Shown: one piece after another, positions 27,421 through 36,165 of the stretch
How positions within the stretch are numbered: the first letter of the stretch is position 1
Layout: each line of letters opens with the position of its first letter
Source: Streptosporangiales bacterium
GTDB lineage: Bacteria; Actinomycetota; Actinomycetes; Streptosporangiales; WHST01
Direction of reading: 5' to 3'
DNA: 49,054 nt
Assembly (NCBI GenBank): GCA_009379825.1
Contig: WHTA01000039.1
Span: 1 to 49,054, forward strand
Made by a program: the position numbers and the translations under genes
Notes under the pieces: model-generated
What the model was told of the DNA's origin: nothing
The model's input: only the letters and a program-made list of their open reading frames with translations
Database searches by the model: none

Positions 27421-28269
27421 CTACCGCTGCAGCGCGGGCCGCAGCAGGCACAGGTGCGGCCCGCTGACCGGGTCGTGCCACACCTCGCCGACGCCTTCGA
27501 AACCGAACCTCCGGTAGAAGCCGAGCACGCCCGTCCTGGCGTTGCACCACACCCTGGCGCCCACCCGGTCGACGTGGCCGAGTGCCGCGTCCACGACGGC
27601 CCGCGCGTGGCCGTTGCCGCGCGCGTCGGCCGCGGGCGCCATGCCGCGCAGCTGCCAGTAACCGTCCGCCTCGGCATCCCACGGCGGCGCAGCCGGCCGG
27701 ACGTTCACCGTCGCAATCGGCCGCCCGCCCGGCTCGACCGCGGCGAAGAACCAGGTGTGCGGGTCGTCGTCGCCAGGCTTCACGACCGCCTCGGGCGGCA
27801 GGCCGGGACGCAGCACCTCGGAGCGCAGCGCGACGGTGTCGGCTGCAGGCACCCGGCGCACGACCGGGTGCGGCGCCGGCCGCAGCCGGCCCAGCCGCTC
27901 CAGCTCGGGGATCACGACGTCGCGGATCGCCGGTGCCAGCGTGCTGTCGGTGCGTTCCGGCCACCAGGACAGCTGCGCGATCTCCGCCGCCGCACGGGGG
28001 ACGCCGGTGACGGTGGCGGCGAAGACGTGCATCTCGAGCTCCGCGTCCTCCAACGCCGCCGGCGCGTTCACCCGCAGCAGCGGCGTCGCCGTCGCGACGT
28101 GCACGCCGAGCTCCTCGTGCAGCTCGCGGGCCAGGGCCTGGCGATGGCTCTCGCCAGGCTCCGGCTTGCCGCCTGGCAGGTAGAACGTGGTGGGCGCGGC
28201 CTGCTTGCTCACCAGCAGCAGTCCCCGCCCGGTCAGGACCGCAGCCCCGACCACGAGCAACGGGCTCAC
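27421..28269 (-). CDS. Nudix hydrolase fused to a GNAT acetyltransferase
   Basis: A 282-residue two-domain protein. Residues about 1-130 form a Nudix domain: FYLPGGKPEPGES, then the REx2EE helix ARELHEELGV. It would hydrolyse a nucleoside-diphosphate-linked or similar compound. Residues about 140-282 resemble a GNAT domain. This part has GGRPIATVNVRP, a GMAPAADARGNGHARAVVDA segment matching the acetyl-CoA loop, and the NARTGVLGFYRRFGFEGVGE motif. No stop or start separates the two. It lies 6 bases after the VOC gene on the same strand, so the two may share a transcript. The substrate is unknown. Confidence 0.85.
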   Translation of the reverse strand: MSPLLVVGAAVLTGRGLLLVSKQAAPTTFYLPGGKPEPGESHRQALARELHEELGVHVATATPLLRVNAPAALEDAELEMHVFAATVTGVPRAAAEIAQLSWWPERTDSTLAPAIRDVVIPELERLGRLRPAPHPVVRRVPAADTVALRSEVLRPGLPPEAVVKPGDDDPHTWFFAAVEPGGRPIATVNVRPAAPPWDAEADGYWQLRGMAPAADARGNGHARAVVDAALGHVDRVGARVWCNARTGVLGFYRRFGFEGVGEVWHDPVSGPHLCLLRPALQR

Positions 28270-28275
28270 CGTGGG

Positions 28276-28713
28276 CTACGCCGCGTCGCCGTCGAAGTCG
28301 GGCAGTACCAGTGCACCGTCGGCGGTGAGGGTGAAGCCCGGGTTGTACGCGACCTCCCAGGGATGCCCGTCCGGATCGGTGAACACCCCGGCGTAGCCGC
28401 CGTAGAACGTGATCGCGGCCGGCTTCGTGATCCGGCCGCCGGCGCGTTCTGCGGCGGTCAGCACCTGGTCGACCTCGTGCTGCGAGCGCACGTTGTGCGC
28501 CAGCGCGATGCCACCGAACCCGCCGCCCCTGGCCGGCAGACCGCAGTCTGCGGCGAGCTTGTCGGCGCCCCACAGCACGACCGCGCTGCCACCGGCCTGG
28601 AAGAAGACCGTCTCGTCGACCTGCTGACCGTCCCAGCCGAGCTGCTCGTAGAACTCGCGGGCACGCGGCAGATCCGCGACCCCGAGGGTGATCAGGCTGA
28701 CCCGTTGCTCCAT
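28276..28713 (-). CDS. VOC (glyoxalase/bleomycin-resistance fold) protein
   Basis: A 145-residue vicinal-oxygen-chelate protein from ATG 28713 (MEQRVSLITLGVADLPRARE). The first motif is VADLPRAREFYEQLGW and the second half ends with VFTDPDGHPWEVAYNPGF, where the Glu is a usual metal ligand. A tail of about 18 residues (TADGALVLPDFDGDAA) is beyond the core. Such proteins act as lyases, dioxygenases or drug-binding proteins, and the sequence alone does not decide. A longer frame to 28875 overlaps the next gene and is not supported. Confidence 0.88.
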   Translation of the reverse strand: MEQRVSLITLGVADLPRAREFYEQLGWDGQQVDETVFFQAGGSAVVLWGADKLAADCGLPARGGGFGGIALAHNVRSQHEVDQVLTAAERAGGRITKPAAITFYGGYAGVFTDPDGHPWEVAYNPGFTLTADGALVLPDFDGDAA

Positions 28714-28738
28714 CGGTGCAACGTAACACCGAGGAACG

Positions 28739-29209
28739 TCAGAGGGCGGCCTTCGCGCACCACGCGCGGACGCCGCCGGTGTGCAGCAGCAAGCCGCCGC
28801 TGATCTGGAGCACCCCGGAAATGAGGTTGAGCACCGCCAACCACAGCACGACCGACGAGGTGTCGCTATCCGCAAACCACAGCGCCACGCCGATCACACC
28901 GCCGAGCAGGACCGCCAGACCGATGCCCAACCCGATCCGGCTGAGCGCCCAGCGCGGCACCTCTCGACCGACCCAGACGCCGAAGACCAGGGCGACGAAC
29001 ACAAGGGCCACCAACGCCGCGACGAGCACCGGTGGCCATGGCGTGGCATGCGTCGCCGACATGTGGAGGACGAAGGAAGCCGTCAGCACGACGGCGTTGG
29101 CCACGTAGAGGACCAGCGCGACGACGACCACGGTCGGGCGCTGCGCCGGTGCCTCGAGCGGGTCGGCCTCGGCCGGACGCACCCAGCCTTCCAGCCCGTC
29201 CCAGGCCAT
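28739..29209 (-). CDS. Four-helix integral membrane protein
   Basis: A 156-residue protein starting MAWDGLEGWVRPAEADPLEA. Four hydrophobic segments lie at about residues 26-50, 60-82, 92-112 and 120-142. A short C-terminal tail contains one Cys (RAWCAKAAL). The stop codon of the preceding acyl-CoA ligase lies 10 bases upstream of this ATG, so it may be the last gene of the molybdenum-hydroxylase operon. No family is recognised. Confidence 0.7.
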   Translation of the reverse strand: MAWDGLEGWVRPAEADPLEAPAQRPTVVVVALVLYVANAVVLTASFVLHMSATHATPWPPVLVAALVALVFVALVFGVWVGREVPRWALSRIGLGIGLAVLLGGVIGVALWFADSDTSSVVLWLAVLNLISGVLQISGGLLLHTGGVRAWCAKAAL

Positions 29210-29219
29210 CGGCCTCCCT

Positions 29220-30734
29220 TCAGCCGTCGGTGAGCTTGCGGCGCAGGATCTTACCTACCGGGTTCTTCGGCACCTCGTCGATGGCGACGATCCGCTTCGG
29301 GCGCTTGTAGTCGGAGATACCGGAGTCGTTACGCAGCCACTGCTCGAGCCGCCCGATCGCGGCGTCGTCGTCGGAGCGGTCGCGGAAGACCACGAACGCG
29401 GTGACGGCCTGGCCCCACTTCTCGTCCGGCAGCCCGACGACCGCGCACTCGGCCACGTCCGCGGACCGGGTCAGCACGTCCTCGACCTCCACCGGATGCA
29501 CGTTCTCGCCACCGGTGACGATCATGTCGTCGACCCGGCCGACGACCCACAGGTCGCCTTCCTCGTCGATGACACCGAGATCGCCGGTGTGGTACCAGCC
29601 GCCCCGCAACGACTTCTCGTCCGCATCCGGGCGGTGCCAGTACCCGGCGAACGCCTCGTCGGACGCCAGCGACGCGAGGATCTCCCCTGTGAGGCCAGGC
29701 GCGACGGACGACTCACCGTCGTCGACCGACGCCAGCCGCAGCCGGGAGAACATCCCCGGGCGTCCCGCGCTGCCCGGCTTCTCGCCTGCACGCTCCTCGA
29801 TGGAGAACGTGTACACCTCGCTAGACCCGTAGTGGTTGACGAACACCTCGGGCCGCACGGTCTCGTTCAGCCGGGTCGCGAGCGTGGACGTCATCGCCGC
29901 GCCCGCGTACGCGAGCCGGCTCACCTTGCTCCCTGCCGTCGCCAGCTCGCCGGTGTCGTCGAGCGACCAGAACGCGGTGGGCACCAGGTAGAGGCTGGTG
30001 ACCTGTTCCTGCGCGATCAGCTCGATACCGCGCGCGGGCGTGAACCGCGGTATCTCCACGAACGTGCCGCCGACCACGACGGTCGACAGCAGCGAGCGCA
30101 GCCCCATGGTGTGGTACATGGGCATCGCGCCGAGTGTCACCTCGGCGGACCTGGTGCCGGTCTGCATCACGTGTGCGACGGACGCGGAGAACTCGTTGCG
30201 CTGGGTGCGCGGCACGCCCTTCGGCCGGCCCGTGGTGCCGGACGTGTAGAGCATCACGCTGGCGTCCTCGTCGCCCACCGCGAGGTCGAGCGCACCGTCG
30301 GGCTGCTGCGCCACCACCGGCTCGTACCCGAGCGCACCCGCGGGCGCGTCGTCGCCTGCATGCCAGACGACGGCGCCTTCCGCGGCCGGCAGGATCTCAC
30401 CCGCCAACGCAGCGGTGCTGTCGTCGGTGACCACGACGGTCGGCGTCGAGTCGCCGAGGCAGTACGACAGCTCGTTCGCCGCCAGCCGGATGTTCAACGG
30501 CGTCGACGTCGCGCCGAGCTTCTGGCACGCCAGGTGCGTCGACGCGAGCACCTCGGAGTTCGACAGCAGCAACGCCACCCGGCTGCCGCGGCGCACGCCG
30601 GCGTCCAGCAGCGCACGCGCGATCTGGTTGGTACGCGCGTCCCACTGCCGGTACGTCAGCCGCTGCGTGCCCGCGATGCCTACCCGCTCGGGGAACCGTT
30701 CCGCGGTCCAGCTCAACGCCCGGCCGATGTCCAT
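29220..30734 (-). CDS. Acyl/aryl-CoA synthetase (AMP-binding ligase)
   Basis: Activates a carboxylic acid to its CoA thioester via an acyl-AMP (504 aa). Motifs: P-loop-like LYTSGTTGRPKGVPRT, the YGSSEVYTF A5 region, GWYHTGDLGVIDEEGDLWVVG, then the hinge VDDMIVTGGENVHPVEVE. The catalytic lysine is in VGKILRRKL near the end. The sequence resembles 4-chlorobenzoate and medium-chain or aryl-acid ligases, so an aromatic or modified acid is plausible. It is the last or second-last gene of a unit with an enoyl-CoA hydratase and a three-part molybdenum hydroxylase. This suggests that the substrate is first activated to a CoA ester or that the oxidised product is. Confidence 0.92.
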   Translation of the reverse strand: MDIGRALSWTAERFPERVGIAGTQRLTYRQWDARTNQIARALLDAGVRRGSRVALLLSNSEVLASTHLACQKLGATSTPLNIRLAANELSYCLGDSTPTVVVTDDSTAALAGEILPAAEGAVVWHAGDDAPAGALGYEPVVAQQPDGALDLAVGDEDASVMLYTSGTTGRPKGVPRTQRNEFSASVAHVMQTGTRSAEVTLGAMPMYHTMGLRSLLSTVVVGGTFVEIPRFTPARGIELIAQEQVTSLYLVPTAFWSLDDTGELATAGSKVSRLAYAGAAMTSTLATRLNETVRPEVFVNHYGSSEVYTFSIEERAGEKPGSAGRPGMFSRLRLASVDDGESSVAPGLTGEILASLASDEAFAGYWHRPDADEKSLRGGWYHTGDLGVIDEEGDLWVVGRVDDMIVTGGENVHPVEVEDVLTRSADVAECAVVGLPDEKWGQAVTAFVVFRDRSDDDAAIGRLEQWLRNDSGISDYKRPKRIVAIDEVPKNPVGKILRRKLTDG

Positions 30735-30767
30735 CGCATCTCCTTCGACTGCATCTGTTCCTGCCGG

Positions 30768-31967
30768 TCACCGCCGCCGGCGGCGCCTACCGAACAGCGC
30801 GCGGATCCGCGCGCTCAAACTACGGCCGAGCAGCCGCAGCGCGCCAGGGGGCTTGACCGTGGCGACCTCGCCCCCGGTCGCCGCCGTCGCGACCGACGCG
30901 GCGAACTGCTCGAACAGCTGGCGGCTCACGTCGTCGGCCAGCGACCGCCCGAACTGCGCGATCCGGCCGGCCAGGTAGACGTTCGCGTGCGCGGTGAGCT
31001 CGGCGCCCCCGTCGTGGTCCGCCGCGGTGAGCCTGATGTCGGCCTGCACCCGGCCGCCGCCGGCGTCCTCGCCCTGGCCGAGCACACGCAGCTGCCTGGC
31101 CGCGGCATCGCGCTCGACGACCTGCGCGACGCCGTTGAACGCCAGCCGCACCGGGCCTAGCGCCACCTTCGCCCGACCGCGGTACCAGCCGTCGCCGAGA
31201 TCCTCGGTCAGCTCGGCGCCCGGCAGGCAGCGGGCGAGCAGTGCCGTGTCGTCGAGCACCGGCCACAACCGCTGCGGCGCCACCGCAACGACGCTCGACA
31301 CGGTCGAGACGACCGTGGGTTCGCTGTCCGGCAACGTGATCCGGTCCGGCCGGCCGACGGCCGGCGGCGGCTCGCCGCCACCCGACTCCGCCGGCGTGCT
31401 CACCGCGAGCGCCTGCCGGCCGGCGAGCGCAGTCGGCCGGCAGTTGCGGGGCGCCGGCACGCCGTCGCGGTGTGCGGACGCGACGTCGTCCACCGCGTCC
31501 ACGATGTTGCGGTAACCCGTGCACCGGCACAGCACGCCGGACAGCTCGGTCGGCAGCTGCTCGCGCGTCACCTCTGGGTCGTGGTCGAGCAGGTCGTACG
31601 CGCTCATCAGGAAGCCAGGTGTGCAGAAGCCGCACTGCAGCGCGTGGTGCTTGCTGAACGACTCCTGCAGCGGGTGCATGTCATCCGGTCGGCCGAGGCC
31701 CTCCACGGTCACCAGCTCGCTGCCGTCGAGCTGGCAGGCGAACAGCAGGCACGACCTGGCCGCCTCCCCGTCGACGAGCACCGTGCACATCCCGCAGACA
31801 CCGTGCTCGCAGCCGAGGTGCGTGCCGGTCAAGCCCAACCGGTCGCGGAGCACGTCGGCGAGCGTCAGCCGCGCCGGCACCTCGGTGGCGACCTCGGTGC
31901 CGTTCACCGTGAAGCGCACCGGCACCAGCTCGTCCGCCGCCGCCCGTACGGTACGCATCTCGCTCAT
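30768..31967 (-). CDS. CoxS-CoxG fusion: 2Fe-2S subunit joined to an SRPBCC domain
   Basis: A 399-residue protein. Residues about 15-175 are the small iron-sulfur subunit of a xanthine-oxidase-family enzyme. The plant-type cluster has the pattern C-x4-C-x2-C-x11-C (CEHGVCGMC then SC), and the second cluster appears as QCGFCTPGF and LCRCTGYRN. Residues about 220-365 are a CoxG-like SRPBCC domain (AVAPQRLWPVLDDTALLARC, LPGAELTEDLGDGWYRG), a family linked to membrane recruitment of CO dehydrogenase. The protein ends in a basic tail (LFGRRRRRR) that could contact the membrane. CoxS and CoxG are usually separate genes. It overlaps coxM by 4 bases (ATGA) and passes electrons from the Mo subunit to the FAD subunit. 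Confidence 0.93.
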   Translation of the reverse strand: MSEMRTVRAAADELVPVRFTVNGTEVATEVPARLTLADVLRDRLGLTGTHLGCEHGVCGMCTVLVDGEAARSCLLFACQLDGSELVTVEGLGRPDDMHPLQESFSKHHALQCGFCTPGFLMSAYDLLDHDPEVTREQLPTELSGVLCRCTGYRNIVDAVDDVASAHRDGVPAPRNCRPTALAGRQALAVSTPAESGGGEPPPAVGRPDRITLPDSEPTVVSTVSSVVAVAPQRLWPVLDDTALLARCLPGAELTEDLGDGWYRGRAKVALGPVRLAFNGVAQVVERDAAARQLRVLGQGEDAGGGRVQADIRLTAADHDGGAELTAHANVYLAGRIAQFGRSLADDVSRQLFEQFAASVATAATGGEVATVKPPGALRLLGRSLSARIRALFGRRRRRR

Positions 31968-32848
31968 CGCGCCCCCTCTACAGCATCGTGGTACGCGGCG
32001 ACCAGCCCGCGCGCGACGAGCGTTCGTACCAGCCGCTTGCGGTAGTCGGCGCCGGCGTGGGCGTCGCCCGCCGTGGTGACCATCTCGTCGGCGAGCGGCG
32101 CGGCGCGCTCGGTGAGCAGGTTGGTGAGCTCCGCGCGCGACGCGCTGTGCAACAGCTCGACCAGCTCGTCGTCGACGGAGCGGACGACTGGCCGGTCCGC
32201 GACGCCGAACCCGGCGACGATGGCCGTGACCTTCCCGTCCGCCACGTGCACCTTGGTGGCGAGACCGGCGAGCGCGAAGTCGCCGTGCCGGCGCGCGATC
32301 TCGCCGAACGCGAACCCCTCGCCCGCTGCGGCCACCGGGAAGCGCACGCCCACGAGCACCTCGTCGCGCTGCAGCGCCGTGGTCATGGCGCCGACGAAGA
32401 AGTCCCGCGCGGCGACCGTCCTACGGCCAGCGCTGCCGGCGATCTCCACCTGCGCGTCCAGGCAGCACGCGACGGCCGGCAGCTCGGCGGCCGGGTCGGC
32501 GTGCGCGAGGCTGCCGCAGACGGTGCCGCGACTGCGCAGCTCGCGGTGCCCGACCCACGGCAACGCCTTGTGCAGCAACGGCACCCGCCTGGTCTCGGCG
32601 GCGCGTTCGAGCGTGCGCTGCCGCACCGTAGCGCCGACGGACAACCAGGCACCGTCGAGCCGCAGCTCGTCGAGCCCGGCCACCGCGTTGATGTCGACCA
32701 GCGTCGACGGTCGCGCCAACCGCATCGCGAGCACGGGCACCAGTGACTGCCCGCCGGACAGCACCTTGCTGTCCTCGTCCGCCGCGAGCTCGGCACACGC
32801 CTCGTCGACGGTGCCTGGACGGACGTACGCGAACGGAGCGCTCTTCAT
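31964..32848 (-). CDS. CoxM-type FAD-binding subunit of a molybdenum hydroxylase
   Basis: The medium subunit (294 aa) carries FAD and passes electrons on to an acceptor. FAD motifs: KVLSGGQSLVPVLAMRL at about 28-44 and RSRGTVCGSLAHADPAAELP at about 104-123, matching the two family signatures GGQS and TxGGxxxxADP (here the latter is TVCGSLAHADP). The CO-dehydrogenase C-terminal FAD domain covers about 175-280. Its ATGA overlap with the CoxS-CoxG gene and position after the hydratase gene indicate one operon. Confidence 0.94.
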   Translation of the reverse strand: MKSAPFAYVRPGTVDEACAELAADEDSKVLSGGQSLVPVLAMRLARPSTLVDINAVAGLDELRLDGAWLSVGATVRQRTLERAAETRRVPLLHKALPWVGHRELRSRGTVCGSLAHADPAAELPAVACCLDAQVEIAGSAGRRTVAARDFFVGAMTTALQRDEVLVGVRFPVAAAGEGFAFGEIARRHGDFALAGLATKVHVADGKVTAIVAGFGVADRPVVRSVDDELVELLHSASRAELTNLLTERAAPLADEMVTTAGDAHAGADYRKRLVRTLVARGLVAAYHDAVEGAR

Positions 32849-32857
32849 CGCCCGCGC

Positions 32858-33637
32858 CTACCTGCCGGTGAACTTCGGGGCGCGCTTCTCCCCGAACGCA
32901 GCGACACCCTCGGCGAAGTCGTGGCTGGACCTGAGCATGGCGTAGCCCTTGCGCTCCAGCTCGATGCCCGTGTACAGCGGGCCGTCCACGCCCTTGTCGA
33001 GCACCTCCTTGGCGGTGCCGAGCGCGAGCGGCGAGAACCCGAGCAGCGTCTGCACGACCTTCTCCGTCGCCTCGTCGAGAGCGGCGCGGTCGGTGGCCAG
33101 CTGCGCGACCAGGCCCCAGTCGAGCGCCTGCTGCGCCTTGATCCGCTCCGCGGTGAGCACGTGGTACTTCGCCCGCGACAGTCCGATCAGCCTGGCCAGC
33201 CGCTGCGTGCCACCACTGCCCGGCATCATGCCGAGCCGCATCTCGGGCAGCGCGAACTCGCTGCGCTCGGTCGCCAGCCGGATGTCCGCCGACAGCGCCA
33301 GCTCGAAGCCGACACCGAAGCAGTACCCGTCGACCGCGGCGATCACCGGCTTGCGGCTGCGCGCGGGCGCGGTGACGTTGTGGCCGAGGTCGGTGAAGTC
33401 GATCGGGTCGACCTCCATGAAGCCCTGGATGTCGCCGCCGGACGAGAAGTGCTCACCGTCGCCGCGGATCACCACGACCTGCACGGTGTCATCCCGGTCG
33501 ATCTCCGCGAAGTGGTCCGCCATCACCTGCCGCGTCTCCCAGGTGATGATGTTGTACTTCCCGTTGTCGATCGTGAGCTCGACGACGCGACCGTCGTGCG
33601 TGCGTTCGAGCCTGATCTCGCCACCGGTGAGCGCCAT
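32858..33637 (-). CDS. Enoyl-CoA hydratase/isomerase (crotonase family)
   Basis: A 259-residue crotonase-fold protein that would act on a CoA thioester. The first oxyanion-hole strand is in VIRGDGEHFSSGGDIQGF and the second in AAVDGYCFGVGFELALSADI. The later active-site region is FALPEMRLGMMPGSGGTQRL, in which the Glu after LP aligns with a catalytic glutamate of hydratases. The gene lies between coxL (7 bases upstream) and coxM (10 bases downstream). That placement inside a molybdenum hydroxylase operon means that the pathway joins hydroxylation with CoA-ester chemistry. The exact reaction (hydration, isomerisation or hydrolysis) cannot be told. Confidence 0.92.
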   Translation of the reverse strand: MALTGGEIRLERTHDGRVVELTIDNGKYNIITWETRQVMADHFAEIDRDDTVQVVVIRGDGEHFSSGGDIQGFMEVDPIDFTDLGHNVTAPARSRKPVIAAVDGYCFGVGFELALSADIRLATERSEFALPEMRLGMMPGSGGTQRLARLIGLSRAKYHVLTAERIKAQQALDWGLVAQLATDRAALDEATEKVVQTLLGFSPLALGTAKEVLDKGVDGPLYTGIELERKGYAMLRSSHDFAEGVAAFGEKRAPKFTGR

Positions 33638-33643
33638 GGTTGG

Positions 33644-36079
33644 TCAGGGTCCTTCCTGGTCGGGGTCTTCGAGAAGACTGTGCAACACCTCGCCGTGCAA
33701 CGGCAGGCTGGTGACGTCGACGCCGCGCGGCCGCAGCGCGTCGGCGACGGCGTTCGCGACGGCGACCGGCAGGCTCATGCTGCTGCCCTCGCCGCAACCC
33801 TTGGCGCCGAGCTTGGTGACCGGCGACGGGGTCTCGAGGTGGTCGCTGTCGAGCTCGTACGACGCCTCCGCCGACGTCGGGCAGAGGTAGTCCATGAACG
33901 TGGACGCCATCGGCTGACCTGAGTCCGCGTACCTGAACTCCTCGTACAACGCGCCACCGAGCCCGTGCGCGAGCGCGCCGTGCACCTGGCCCTCGAGCAG
34001 CGCCGGGTGCAGCACGGTGCCCGCGTCGTGCACGGTACTGACCTTCTCCAGCGTGATCTCCAGCGTCGCAGGGTCGATCCGGCAGGCCACCAGCTCGGCG
34101 ACGAAGCCGTAGCAGAGGCTGGAGTTGATCTGGTCGTCGCGGCTGGCGGCCTTCGCCTGCGGCGGCGTGAACGCGGCCTCCTCGTACAACCGGGCGGACA
34201 CCCCGTCCGGCAGCGAGCCGGGATCCCAGTGCACGAGGCCGGCGGCGTGCCGCAGCAGCACGCTCTTGTCGTGGTCGCGCGCGTGGCGCACAGCGCCCTC
34301 GGCGAGCTCCAGCTCGTCCGGCGGTACGTCGAGCAGCACGCCGGCCGCGAGCTTCAACGTGCCTGCGATCTTGTCCGCCGCGTCCACCAGCGCACTGGTG
34401 AGCAGCGGCGCGAACCTGGACGAGTACGAGCCGGAGCTGATCGTCCACGGCGTGGTGGCGGTGTCCATCGCCACCACGGGCCGCACCTGCGCGAGCGGCA
34501 ACCCGAGCCGGCTCGCAACAACCTGCCTGGCGACGGTCGCGTGCCCCTGGCCCTGCGGCACGGTGCCGAGCAGCACCGACACCACGCCCTGCGGGTCGAC
34601 GCTGATCCGTACGTGCTCGGTGGAGCCGGACTTCCCGCGGCCTGGCGGCCGTTGCTCCGCCGGCGTGGCGAGACCGACGTACCCGATGTTCGTCGCGGAC
34701 GGGTCGACCACGAGCGCCATGCCGACACCGAACAGCTCACCGTTGGCCGCGGCCGCCGCGCTGCGCGCGCGCAGCTCGTCGTAGCCGGCGTTCGCGAGCA
34801 TCAGGTCGAGGGCCTTCTGGTAGTCGCCGGAGTCGTAGACGCCCCCGGTGGGCGTCTGGTACGGGAAGGCGTCCGCGGGCACCAGGTTGCGCCTCCTGGC
34901 CTCCGCGGGGTCGAGGCCGGTCGCCTCGGCGACGTCGTCCATCAGCCGTTCCAGGCCGAAGTAGAGCTGCTGGCCACCGAAGCCGCGGTTCAGCCCGGTG
35001 GGCGTCTTGTTGGTCACCACTGCCCGCGCGCGGATCTGCACGGCGTCGATGGCGTACGGGCCGGTGATGTTGCCGAAGCACCGGTAGAGCGTGCTCGGCT
35101 CCGGCGGCCGCAGGTACGCGCCGACGTTGTCGACCAGGTCTACGCGCAGCGCGCGCACCCGGCCGTCGGTGTCCACCGCGGCGTCGAACCACATCACCCG
35201 GTCGGAGCCGGCGGAGCTGGCCAGCAGGTGCTCGATCCGGTCCTCGGTCCACCGCACCGGCCGGCCGGCGTGCTTGCTCGCGAGCGCCATCAGCACCACG
35301 TACGGGTACACCGCCGACTTGATGCCGAAGCTGCCGCCGATGTCCTTCGGCACCACCATGCGCAGCCGCGACACCGGGATATCGAGCGCGCCCGCGACGA
35401 CCGGCACCATGGAGAACGGTCCGTGGAAGTTCGCCCAGGCGTCCACACCTGGGCCGTCGGCGTCGACCTTCCAGTCGGCGATGACGCTGTAGCACTCCAT
35501 CGGCGTGGACGAGTACCGCGGGAACGAGTACCGGCCGCGCACCACGTGCGCGGCGTCGGCGAACACCCCGTCCACGTCGCCGAAGTCGAAGGTGCGGTCG
35601 CTGGCCACGTTGCCGTCCGCTTCGTCGTGCAGCCGCGGCGCGTCGGCGGCCAGCGCGGCGACGGTGTCCACGACGGCCGGCAGCGGCTCGTACTCGACGG
35701 TGGCCAGCTCGGCGGCGTCCTCGGCCAGGTAGCGGTCGCTGGCGACCACCACCGCGACCGGCTCGCCGACGAAGCGCACCTTGTCCGTGCCTGTGGGGTA
35801 GTACGGCATGGGCGTCTTCACCGACAGCGGGAACGGGCGCAGTGCCGCGCGCACCTCGTCCGGCCCGATAACTGCCGCCACGCCCGGCGCAGCGCGTGCG
35901 GCGTCGAGCTGAACGGCGACAATACGTGCATGCGGGTGCGGGCTACGGACGACGGCGGCGTGCAAGCTGCCGGGCAGCGGGTCGAGGTCGTCGAGGAACT
36001 CGCCCTGGCCGCAGACCAGCGGACCGTCCTCGATCCGCGCCCCGTCCACACCACCCGGAGGGATCAGCTGGCTCGCCAC
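33644..36079 (-). CDS. CoxL-like molybdopterin-binding large subunit, non-CO type
   Basis: Large catalytic subunit of the xanthine-oxidase family (811 aa). The GTG at 36079 is preferred because AGGGGAG lies 5 bases upstream; the ATG at 36094 has no ribosome site. Features include FVGEPVAVVVASDRYLAEDA, PKDIGGSFGIK, VPQGQGHATV and the catalytic Glu in LGAKGCGEGSSM at about residue 762. True CO dehydrogenases have an active-site loop AYxCSFR, and form II relatives AYRGAGR. The corresponding stretch here reads GLNRGFGGQQ (about 361-370), with no Cys, so CO is unlikely as substrate. It is the first gene of the operon and divergent from the PadR regulator. No Mo-cofactor maturation genes are in the window. 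Confidence 0.93.
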   Translation of the reverse strand: MASQLIPPGGVDGARIEDGPLVCGQGEFLDDLDPLPGSLHAAVVRSPHPHARIVAVQLDAARAAPGVAAVIGPDEVRAALRPFPLSVKTPMPYYPTGTDKVRFVGEPVAVVVASDRYLAEDAAELATVEYEPLPAVVDTVAALAADAPRLHDEADGNVASDRTFDFGDVDGVFADAAHVVRGRYSFPRYSSTPMECYSVIADWKVDADGPGVDAWANFHGPFSMVPVVAGALDIPVSRLRMVVPKDIGGSFGIKSAVYPYVVLMALASKHAGRPVRWTEDRIEHLLASSAGSDRVMWFDAAVDTDGRVRALRVDLVDNVGAYLRPPEPSTLYRCFGNITGPYAIDAVQIRARAVVTNKTPTGLNRGFGGQQLYFGLERLMDDVAEATGLDPAEARRRNLVPADAFPYQTPTGGVYDSGDYQKALDLMLANAGYDELRARSAAAAANGELFGVGMALVVDPSATNIGYVGLATPAEQRPPGRGKSGSTEHVRISVDPQGVVSVLLGTVPQGQGHATVARQVVASRLGLPLAQVRPVVAMDTATTPWTISSGSYSSRFAPLLTSALVDAADKIAGTLKLAAGVLLDVPPDELELAEGAVRHARDHDKSVLLRHAAGLVHWDPGSLPDGVSARLYEEAAFTPPQAKAASRDDQINSSLCYGFVAELVACRIDPATLEITLEKVSTVHDAGTVLHPALLEGQVHGALAHGLGGALYEEFRYADSGQPMASTFMDYLCPTSAEASYELDSDHLETPSPVTKLGAKGCGEGSSMSLPVAVANAVADALRPRGVDVTSLPLHGEVLHSLLEDPDQEGP

Positions 36080-36117
36080 GGCAGCTCCCCTCATCAGAAT
36101 CGCACAACACTTTATAT

Positions 36118-36142
36118 CAGATCATCTGTTTCGGATGATCTG
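36118..36142. promoter_or_regulatory. Operator in the divergent coxL-padR promoter region
   Basis: CAGATCATC and GATGATCTG form perfect 9-bp arms around TGTTTCG. The site lies 39 bases from the coxL start and 24 bases from the padR start. On the coxL side an AT-rich TATAAA follows, a possible -10. Its 17-base core ATCTGTTTCGGATGATC recurs, with two changes, before the symporter gene. Confidence 0.8.
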
Positions 36143-36165
36143 CACGTTAGGCTACGGTGCATGAC

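Noticed and set aside
33644-36094. Aerobic CO dehydrogenase
   Set aside because: The CoxL-like subunit lacks the AYxCSFR loop with its Cys, and the operon carries CoA-ester enzymes, so another substrate is more likely.
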